8,939 bases of DNA, taken from an uncultured Lachnospiraceae bacterium (lineage in GTDB: Bacteria; Bacillota; Clostridia; Lachnospirales; Lachnospiraceae). Positions 1-4,684 of this stretch are shown here, one piece after another. The DNA lies in NCBI GenBank assembly GCA_902783445.1, contig CACZQX010000080.1, positions 1 through 8,939 of the forward strand, in the 5' to 3' direction. Made by a program: the position numbers and the translations under genes. Each line of letters begins with the position of its first letter. Positions within the stretch are counted from its first letter, which is position 1. Under the pieces are notes generated by a model. The model saw nothing but the letters and a program-made list of their open reading frames with translations, had not been told where the DNA came from and did no database searches.

Positions 1-445
1 GATATGCTTCAAGCATTATCTCGTTCATTTTATCTACAAACTGCATAATATCCATCTCGTGATATGGGCTGTACATCGCAATTATTTCCGACAAACTCAA
101 GGCGTTTAGGATTTCCGTGAAAGACCTGCCGCTATACCATTGGTAGTATGCCAACGCCCATCCACTCCAGTATTCCGGTGATTTATCCAGATACATCACA
201 TCCTCTTTTTCTTCATAAGCAATATTCACCTCATCAAGAACAAGCCTCGCAATCTCGCATCCATTCATGCCTGCGATATATTTTGGATTTCCATTTGCAA
301 ACTGCTTGGAAATGGACGACACTACAAAAGCATTGCCAAATTTATCCGGATCAATATTAAGAGTCATAACCGCAAAGTCCACCGCGTGTCCAAGGACATT
401 TTGTGCACCTGCCAAATAATCTTCATCGTAAGCGTGGATTATCAT
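1..445 (-). CDS. Probable XRE-family antitoxin/regulator, N-terminal part (gene runs off left edge)
   Basis: The frame is open from ATG at 445 to the window edge (148 codons, no stop). The start follows an AAGGA Shine-Dalgarno about 8 nt upstream. Visible protein: MIIHAYDEDYL at the N-terminus, an alpha-helical middle, and a distinctive segment near residues 88-113 (YLDKSPEYWSGWALAYYQWY, then GRSFTEI). There is no signal peptide or membrane segment. From memory of the family, proteins with this N-terminal domain usually carry a C-terminal XRE-type helix-turn-helix and sit beside DUF3990 genes. That DNA-binding part would lie beyond position 1 and cannot be seen here. The gene overlaps the end of the DUF3990 gene by 23 nt, implying translational coupling. 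I infer that it neutralises the DUF3990 protein and may autoregulate the pair. Gene existence is secure; the role is tentative. Confidence 0.72.
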   Translation of the reverse strand, partial: MIIHAYDEDYLAGAQNVLGHAVDFAVMTLNIDPDKFGNAFVVSSISKQFANGNPKYIAGMNGCEIARLVLDEVNIAYEEKEDVMYLDKSPEYWSGWALAYYQWYSGRSFTEILNALSLSEIIAMYSPYHEMDIMQFVDKMNEIMLEAY

Positions 446-1094
446 TTTTCATTCCTTCTCTCATAATATCAATGATAAAAATATCATTTACACTGTCCGC
501 CAAACCTTTGCTTTTTCTGTATTCGCGCCTTGCTTCTCTGTCTCGTGCAGTTTTCTTCTCAAAATAAACATCAGCACTTACTTGCTCGGATTCAACGAAT
601 TTTATTTTAGAAAAAGCTTTTTTGCTTTTCAAAACGATTTGCTCTCCCAACTTACCGAGACGCATAGCTTCCGATAATTTTGAAAGTGAAATAGCGCCCG
701 CAACAAAATCCTGTGCAAAAGAAAAATAGGAGTCGTCGGCACGATAACCGCAGATGACATCATACGGTGAAATATCCACATAGAAGTTTTTCTGCAAATA
801 TTCCTTTGCCTCTTCTGCAATACTGCCACTTTGCCAGTAACTACGATGCTTTGTTAAAACCGCAAGCCAGTTTAAAATATTGTAGTCATCGCTGTTTAAA
901 TCCAGCACTTTCAACCCTTTTAAATTAAGCTCATAGCTGTTAACATATCCATCTTTTCCATCTCCGCATGCCCATTCTTTGGCAAGTTCTATGTTTTGCG
1001 TTGTATAGAAACCATATCCATAGTCATTTGCACGTTTGCTTCCGTTGAAAACAGGAGCCTCTATAATATGGTCTGATCCATGATAAACTTTCAT
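423..1094 (-). CDS. DUF3990 protein, ADP-ribosyltransferase-like (putative toxin)
   Basis: A 223-aa protein from ATG at 1094. An upstream in-frame ATG at 1109 would add five residues. I prefer 1094 because it opens with the family-typical M-K-V-YHGS and has GAGGA at 1103-1107, 8 nt upstream; the 1109 start has only a weak A-rich leader. Motifs: YHGS (residues 4-7, His5), YGYGFYTT (25-32) followed by a LAKEWA helix, and LGEQIVLKS (149-157). These match the order of the His / Tyr / Glu-or-Gln motifs of the ADP-ribosyltransferase fold, to which DUF3990 has been assigned. The C-terminal 40 residues are charged (KKTARDREARREYRKSK). No signal peptide is present, so it is cytosolic. The likely activity is NAD-dependent modification of a cellular target, which is unknown. 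It is first of two overlapping genes with the putative XRE protein, an arrangement typical of toxin-antitoxin pairs. Confidence 0.82.
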   Translation of the reverse strand: MKVYHGSDHIIEAPVFNGSKRANDYGYGFYTTQNIELAKEWACGDGKDGYVNSYELNLKGLKVLDLNSDDYNILNWLAVLTKHRSYWQSGSIAEEAKEYLQKNFYVDISPYDVICGYRADDSYFSFAQDFVAGAISLSKLSEAMRLGKLGEQIVLKSKKAFSKIKFVESEQVSADVYFEKKTARDREARREYRKSKGLADSVNDIFIIDIMREGMKNDNPRLR

Positions 1095-1133
1095 AATCCA
1101 AGTCCTCATTTTGCTATTTCTATTCTTGCCTAT

Positions 1134-1162
1134 ATTGTATCACTGTAGTGATATAGATGCAA
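1134..1162 (-). promoter_or_regulatory. Promoter of the DUF3990-XRE pair
   Basis: On the minus strand, TTGCAT (1157-1162) is followed by exactly 17 nt and TACAAT (1134-1139; five of six matches to TATAAT). The -35 is weak, with three of six matches. Predicted transcription start is near 1127, giving a leader of about 33 nt to the ATG at 1094. The spacer is largely filled by the perfect palindrome at 1138-1153, so a bound repressor would block RNA polymerase. Confidence 0.5.
1138..1153. promoter_or_regulatory. Perfect palindrome, candidate operator (TATCACT-GT-AGTGATA)
   Basis: Two perfectly complementary 7-bp arms separated by 2 bp, the size and symmetry expected for a dimeric XRE-type repressor. 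It overlaps the -10/spacer of the minus-strand promoter, and its right arm supplies the possible -35 of the plus-strand fic promoter. The symmetry is seen directly; the operator role and the binding protein are inferred. Confidence 0.5.
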
Positions 1163-1177
1163 GATTATCTTTATAAT
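1148..1177 (+). promoter_or_regulatory. Candidate fic promoter
   Basis: GTGATA (1148-1153; four of six matches to TTGACA), an 18-nt spacer and a perfect TATAAT (1172-1177). The predicted start near 1184 would leave a leader of about 110 nt before the TTG start of fic. A weaker alternative is TAAAAT at 1225-1230 with a poor -35. The -35 lies within the palindrome at 1138-1153, so both divergent promoters could share one operator. Confidence 0.35.
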
Positions 1178-1199
1178 TCCCTTAATTTATGCGGATTTT

Positions 1200-1219
1200 T
1201 CTGTAAATGCCCCTACAGA
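1200..1219. repeat. Short inverted repeat in the fic leader
   Basis: TCTGTA (1200-1205) and TACAGA (1214-1219) are perfect inverted copies around an 8-nt centre. The repeat lies between the candidate fic promoter and the gene. It could be an operator half-site pair or a weak RNA hairpin. A 6-bp repeat in AT-rich DNA may also be chance. Confidence 0.25.
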
Positions 1220-1256
1220 TATGTTAAAATAATAATAGTGATTGTATATGAAATAG

Positions 1257-1274
1257 CCGGTTACTCTAAGCCGG
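1257..1274 (+). other. GC-rich leader hairpin upstream of fic
   Basis: CCGGTTA (1257-1263), loop CTC, then TAA-G-CCGG (1267-1274): a 7-bp stem with one bulged G, followed by TTTTAC. It is the only GC-rich segment of the leader and ends 8 nt before the AAGGAG ribosome-binding site (1283-1288). It resembles a weak terminator or a translation-modulating stem. It can also be read as a direct repeat, AGCCGGTT twice (1255-1262 and 1269-1276). Confidence 0.35.
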
Positions 1275-1294
1275 TTTTACAAAAGGAGAAATAA

Positions 1295-2116
1295 TTGAAA
1301 GACACAAATAACAACCCGTTTGATGAATATATTAAAAACCTTCCGCCGACAAAAAAGGAACTGGGGCATGCTTGGTCTGCGGCCATAGGTTTGCAGGATG
1401 TAGATGGCCTGAAGCCTTCAAAATACCTTTATGAGACCGCAAAGAAAAACATTGATGGTGAAATCACCCTTGACGAAGCCGGTGACTTAATCAACAGTTA
1501 CTACGAAAGTAAAGAAAAGCGTACGGAAATTGAAAATCGCACAGAGGAAGCCGACAAGGTTTCTGCAAAAATCGCAAAAATCCTATCTGAAAAAAGTTTT
1601 TCTTTTTCCCCGACTCAGTATATAGCCATTCATCGCGAATTGTTCCTTGGGATTTTTTCCCATGCCGGAAAGGTAAGAGATTACAATATCACGAAAAAGG
1701 AATGGGTATTGGACGGAGATATCGTTATGTACGGCGGGGCTTCAGAGCTTCGTGAGACACTGGAATACGACCTTTCAAAAGAAAAAGAATTTAGCTATAA
1801 GGGGCTTTCCATGGATGATACAATTCATCATTTGGCGGTTTTTGTAGCAAATTTATGGCAAATTCATGTGTTTGGAGAAGGAAATACCCAAACAACTGCA
1901 GTATTCTTTATTAAATACCTTCGTAGTCTTGGTTTCGAAGTTGAAAACGACATGTTTGCCGATAATTCATGGTATTTTAGAAACGCACTGGTTCGGGCAA
2001 ATTACAACAACATCAAAAATGGAGTTTATGAAACAACGGAATATCTTGAAAAGTTTCTACGAAATTTACTTCTTAACGAAAAACATGAGCTTCATAATAG
2101 AGAATTACATATTTAA
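1295..2116 (+). CDS. fic: Fic-domain protein with N-terminal inhibitory (VbhA-like) segment; variant active site
   Basis: A 273-aa cytosolic protein. TTG is the start: AAGGAG at 1283-1288 lies 6 nt upstream, an in-frame TAA directly precedes it, and the next in-frame Met is far inside. Residues about 41-72 (ETAKKNIDGEITLDEA) match the antitoxin-VbhA type inhibitory segment fused to many Fic proteins. Residues about 100-265 are the Fic domain: SPTQYIAIHREL, RDYNITKKEWVL leading into the target-docking flap, and the catalytic loop HVFGEGNTQTTAVF from His191. His191, Phe193, Glu195, Gly196 and Asn197 match HxFx(D/E)GN. The next conserved Arg, which contacts nucleotide phosphate, is Gln199 (CAA, one transition from CGA). 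Relatives I recall read HPFGEGNTRTTAVF. The family normally transfers AMP to target hydroxyls; here activity may be reduced or changed. The inhibitory Glu position appears to be Asp54. There is no separate antitoxin gene on this strand. Confidence 0.9.
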   Translation: MKDTNNNPFDEYIKNLPPTKKELGHAWSAAIGLQDVDGLKPSKYLYETAKKNIDGEITLDEAGDLINSYYESKEKRTEIENRTEEADKVSAKIAKILSEKSFSFSPTQYIAIHRELFLGIFSHAGKVRDYNITKKEWVLDGDIVMYGGASELRETLEYDLSKEKEFSYKGLSMDDTIHHLAVFVANLWQIHVFGEGNTQTTAVFFIKYLRSLGFEVENDMFADNSWYFRNALVRANYNNIKNGVYETTEYLEKFLRNLLLNEKHELHNRELHI

Positions 2117-2121
2117 CAAAT

Positions 2122-2145
2122 AAGGATGCTTACGCATCCTTTTCC
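2122..2145. terminator. Bidirectional terminator between convergent fic and aquaporin genes
   Basis: AAGGATGC (2122-2129), loop TTAC, GCATCCTT (2134-2141): a perfect 8-bp stem. On the plus strand it is followed by TTTTCCTTTT and begins 5 nt after the fic stop, so it should terminate fic. On the minus strand the loop is GUAA, which contains the UAA stop codon of the aquaporin gene; the following tract (TTATTTGTT) is weaker. A near-identical hairpin lies at 4411-4430. Confidence 0.75.
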
Positions 2146-2822
2146 TTTTCTAAGAATCTATGCACACATGCTGCAAGAGCGGCTCCGATTAATGGTGCAA
2201 CTATGAATATCCAAAGCACGGATATAGGTTCCGGATTGCCGTTAAAGAGTGCCACAAGTGCAGGTCCGAAGCTCCTTGCCGGGTTTACGCTGGTTCCCGT
2301 AAGTCCGATTCCGAATATATGAATCAAGACAAGGGAAAGACCGATTATAAGTCCGCCAAACGAGCCGTGATTGAACTTTTTACTGGTTACCCCAAGAATA
2401 ATAAGTACGAATACAAATGTAAGGATTATCTCCACCACAAGTCCGGCAGCAATGCTTCCATTTACACCCGCAAGGCCGTTGGATCCGAATCCTCCGGTAG
2501 CATCTGTAATTCCTCCAAGTCCGAAAATCAAAGCTAGGATTCCTCCGCCAAGCAAAGCTCCGATAAACTGAGCTATGATGTAAAGAATAAACTCTGCGCC
2601 CTTCATTCCGCCGCTAATAAGTACTCCAAGAGATACCGCAGGATTAATGTGACAACCGGAAATGTTTCCCACACAATATGCCATTCCTACGATTACCAGA
2701 CCAAATGCCAAGGCTGTCAAAAGATATCCACCCCAATGTTCGCATCCGGTAAGCATTGCAGTGCCGCAGCCAAACACTACCAGCACGCAAGTTCCAATAA
2801 GTTCCGCAACGAATTTTCGCAT
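2130..2822 (-). CDS. aqpZ: Aquaporin (MIP family water channel, AqpZ type)
   Basis: A 230-aa integral membrane protein of normal family length. ATG at 2822 has GGGAGG upstream. It shows six hydrophobic helices and the two pore half-helices: NPA at 60-62 (in CHINPAVSLG) and NPA at 180-182 (in TSVNPARSFG). By motif alignment to E. coli AqpZ, the selectivity-filter residues are Phe40, His168, Thr177 and Arg183. This F-H-T-R set is typical of water-specific channels rather than glycerol facilitators, which carry Gly/Trp-type filters. It therefore probably passes water rapidly across the cytoplasmic membrane during osmotic shifts. The gene is 78 nt downstream of the ATPase gene with its own putative -10, so it is probably transcribed separately. 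The C-terminus (KEKDA, stop) is encoded by the terminator hairpin. No glycerol kinase or other metabolic partner is nearby. Confidence 0.9.
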   Translation of the reverse strand: MRKFVAELIGTCVLVVFGCGTAMLTGCEHWGGYLLTALAFGLVIVGMAYCVGNISGCHINPAVSLGVLISGGMKGAEFILYIIAQFIGALLGGGILALIFGLGGITDATGGFGSNGLAGVNGSIAAGLVVEIILTFVFVLIILGVTSKKFNHGSFGGLIIGLSLVLIHIFGIGLTGTSVNPARSFGPALVALFNGNPEPISVLWIFIVAPLIGAALAACVHRFLEKEKDA

Positions 2823-2840
2823 TTTAATACCTCCCGTTCT

Positions 2841-2879
2841 TTAATGCATCCCCCTGATGCATCTTATGCATTAATTATA
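2841..2879 (-). promoter_or_regulatory. Aquaporin promoter (-10) with ATGCAT inverted-repeat cluster
   Basis: On the minus strand a perfect TATAAT (2874-2879) lies upstream of the aquaporin gene; no convincing -35 sits at 17-18 nt (AGAAAA). Immediately downstream, over the expected transcription start, are TTAATGCAT (2841-2849) and ATGCATTAA (2866-2874), a perfect 9-bp inverted repeat. The palindrome GATGCATC (2856-2863) lies between them. Three ATGCAT cores in 34 bp suggest a repressor or activator site, or a leader hairpin. The promoter role is inferred. Confidence 0.4.
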
Positions 2880-2900
2880 CACCATTTTATAATTGTTTTT

Positions 2901-4250
2901 CTATGATTTTTTATCTAAGTCCTCCAAAATAAAAGGCAGCATATAAATAGGTTTTAATTTAATTTTTTCATCCTTTCCAACGTCCTTCTGAGATAATAAT
3001 ATAGGTTCTGACGCATGTTTTGAATACTTTAAGCAAAAATCATCTAAAGACGCATGCTTCTTAGATGCAGATGATTTTACTTCTAACGGCATGATTTTTG
3101 TTCCGTCTTGAAGCACAAAATCAATTTCATAGTATTGAGAGCTGTTCTTTTTTTCCCACGTATGATAGTATAAATCTCTATTTGTGGATGCAATTATCTG
3201 TGCCACCATATTTTCATATAAATATCCTAAATCGGCAGGTAACTTATCACTCAAAAGTTTACTATATATGCTCTCGCCGGTCTTTGGTGCGGCCTTAAAA
3301 ATCATGGTTGTAAATAAGCCAATATCGGTTAAATATAGTTTAAATATATTTTCATCTTTAGTTTGTGATAGAGCAACACTTGGATTTGTGATATTGTGAC
3401 ATGCCAATACCGTTTTTGAATCCAATAAATCTGACAATCTTTCAATATCTCTATCTGTCTTTCTTTTTCCCGTGGCTTTCGACAATATATATCTTTTTTT
3501 GTCGGTTGCAAGCTGGCTGGGAATCGCTTCATACATCTTCCCTATATATCCCGATGAATCAATCTTCTTGAAATCATCAATATAAAGATTTATTATTCCT
3601 CTCTTTATTCTATCTATTTCAGCAAAATTCTTTCCATTAACATACGCTTCCACTGCTTGTGGCATTCCACCGACGGCCATGTAAATTCTAAAATCTCGCA
3701 TCAACTTTCTATTAACACCATCACCGACCGCTGTATTAAGTCTATACAGTTCTCTCAAACTATCATATGTGTTATTTCCAATAGCCCACATGAATTCTTC
3801 ATAATCCATGGGATGAACGGATATTTTATGTTCTTCTGAAGGAATCACAATATTTTTTACATTTTTCTTTATGCTAATTAATGAACCCGTCTCTATATAA
3901 TCATATCTTCCATCCGCCACCAAATACTTAATTGCTTGTCTAACATGTGGCTGGCGCTGAATCTCATCAAAAATAATAACAGATTCTCTCTTATAAAGAG
4001 TCACATTTGTCAGTGCCTGAATACGCAAGAAAAATACTTCCAGATTCGCAATATCATCAAAAACAGCCAATAATTCTCTTGTAATATTAGCAAAATCTAT
4101 TTTTATATATGTTTTGTAATTTTCTTTTGCAAATTCTTCTGCTGCGGTAGACTTGCCTACACGTCGAGGTCCCTCCAACAGCGCTGCATATTTAGATGCA
4201 TAATTTGCCTTCCAAACGCTTAATTCTTCAATAACTTTTCGTTTAAACAT
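2901..4250 (-). CDS. AAA+ ATPase with C-terminal DUF4143 domain
   Basis: A 449-aa cytosolic protein. ATG at 4250 is preceded by a clear AAGGAG site. The N-terminal AAA_14-type ATPase has Walker A GPRRVGKST (27-35), Walker B VIIFDE (91-96) and a sensor-like ETGSLIS (120-126). A helical middle contains YMAVGGMPQAV (190-200). The C-terminal DUF4143 region has LYLTDIGLF (305-313), YLYENMVAQ (343-351) and EIDFVL (375-380) followed by LEVKSS (389-394). D377, E390 and K392 have the spacing of a PD-(D/E)xK nuclease-like fold, which is usual in this family. Such ATPases are widespread and often horizontally mobile in anaerobes; their biological role is not established, and I assign none. The gene stands alone, with its own promoter and no obvious terminator. 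It looks more AT-rich than the cobalamin genes, consistent with separate acquisition. Confidence 0.88.
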   Translation of the reverse strand: MFKRKVIEELSVWKANYASKYAALLEGPRRVGKSTAAEEFAKENYKTYIKIDFANITRELLAVFDDIANLEVFFLRIQALTNVTLYKRESVIIFDEIQRQPHVRQAIKYLVADGRYDYIETGSLISIKKNVKNIVIPSEEHKISVHPMDYEEFMWAIGNNTYDSLRELYRLNTAVGDGVNRKLMRDFRIYMAVGGMPQAVEAYVNGKNFAEIDRIKRGIINLYIDDFKKIDSSGYIGKMYEAIPSQLATDKKRYILSKATGKRKTDRDIERLSDLLDSKTVLACHNITNPSVALSQTKDENIFKLYLTDIGLFTTMIFKAAPKTGESIYSKLLSDKLPADLGYLYENMVAQIIASTNRDLYYHTWEKKNSSQYYEIDFVLQDGTKIMPLEVKSSASKKHASLDDFCLKYSKHASEPILLSQKDVGKDEKIKLKPIYMLPFILEDLDKKS

Positions 4251-4284
4251 GATTCTCCTTATGCCATTTATGAATTAATTATTT

Positions 4285-4336
4285 TTTCACTTGATGTCAT
4301 TTTCGAACTATTTTTTATTTCGTTTAATGTCATTTT
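4285..4336 (-). repeat. Pair of 19-bp direct repeats in the ATPase leader
   Basis: On the plus strand the copies are TTTCACTTGATGTCATTTT (4285-4303) and TTTCGTTTAATGTCATTTT (4318-4336), identical at 16 of 19 positions. Starts are 33 bp apart, about three helical turns, so they face the same side of DNA. Both lie between the predicted transcription start (about 4339) and the ATPase start codon. They are candidate binding sites for a repressor, possibly the ATPase itself. Confidence 0.55.
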
Positions 4337-4345
4337 TATAGTAAA

Positions 4346-4374
4346 ATTATAATTCAATCTTGTCATAAATTCAA
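4346..4374 (-). promoter_or_regulatory. Promoter of the AAA+/DUF4143 gene
   Basis: On the minus strand, TTGAAT (4369-4374; four of six matches to TTGACA), a 17-nt spacer and a perfect TATAAT (4346-4351). Transcription would start near 4339 and give a leader of about 88 nt that contains both direct repeats. It lies between the terminator of the cobalamin operon and the ATPase gene, so the ATPase is probably expressed independently. Confidence 0.6.
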
Positions 4375-4404
4375 TATTTTTCTCTAACCAAAATAATTTT
4401 GTTG

Positions 4405-4430
4405 AATAAAAAAGATGCTTACGCATCCTT
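4405..4430 (-). terminator. Intrinsic terminator of the cobalamin operon
   Basis: In the minus-strand transcript AAGGAUGC pairs with GCAUCUUU (one G-U pair) around a GUAA loop, followed by a U-rich tail (UUUUUUAUUC, counting the last stem bases). The UAA of the loop is the stop codon of the eight-cysteine protein gene, so termination structure and translation stop coincide. The core AAAAGGATGCGTAAGCATC is identical to that ending the aquaporin gene. Confidence 0.75.
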
Positions 4431-4682
4431 TTCTTTTCCTATGATTTTCTTCTTAATCTCCTCCATTACACGCTCGTAATTATCGGGATTGTGGCTGAAG
4501 GTACAGTTTGTACAAACCTTTATCTTTTTGCCGTTTTTTTCGCTATATTGCGGTGTTCCCGGGCAATCCTCCAAAAGATAAAAAGGGCAGTAACAAAAGA
4601 GGCAATTGATATGATCAAGCCCCTTATGACAAGGATAGTATTCACAATCTTTGTTTTCAAAAAATTTGTATGAATTTTCCAT
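4419..4682 (-). CDS. Cysteine-rich small-domain protein (probable metal-binding), last gene of cobalamin operon
   Basis: An 87-aa soluble protein with eight cysteines (13, 18, 27, 30, 32, 40, 57, 60), including CLFCYC (27-32) and CTNC (57-60), plus His19, His24 and His64. The layout fits the 'cysteine-rich small domain' family (zf-like, probably PF04071), predicted to bind metal. ATG at 4682 is only 2 nt beyond the cbiA stop. Its AAAGGA site lies inside the end of cbiA, so the two are almost certainly co-translated. Its function is not known to me. Its place in the operon suggests metal handling or support for an enzyme of corrinoid synthesis, perhaps cobalt, zinc or iron; this is inference only. 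The last residues, KEKDA, come from the terminator hairpin. Confidence 0.83.
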   Translation of the reverse strand: MENSYKFFENKDCEYYPCHKGLDHINCLFCYCPFYLLEDCPGTPQYSEKNGKKIKVCTNCTFSHNPDNYERVMEEIKKKIIGKEKDA

Positions 4683-4684
4683 TG

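Noticed and set aside
148..360. Small plus-strand open frame at the left edge
   Set aside because: The minus-strand frame is open from 445 to 1 with a recognisable domain; the plus frame is its antisense shadow.
1865..1900. Val192 in place of the common Pro in the Fic motif as an inactivating change
   Set aside because: That position is variable in the HxFx motif; only the Arg-to-Gln change at 199 touches a residue known to matter.
2122..4430. The two matching hairpins as ends of a mobile element carrying the aquaporin and ATPase genes
   Set aside because: They are direct-orientation terminators embedded in gene ends, only about 20 bp long, with no transposase, integrase or target duplication visible.
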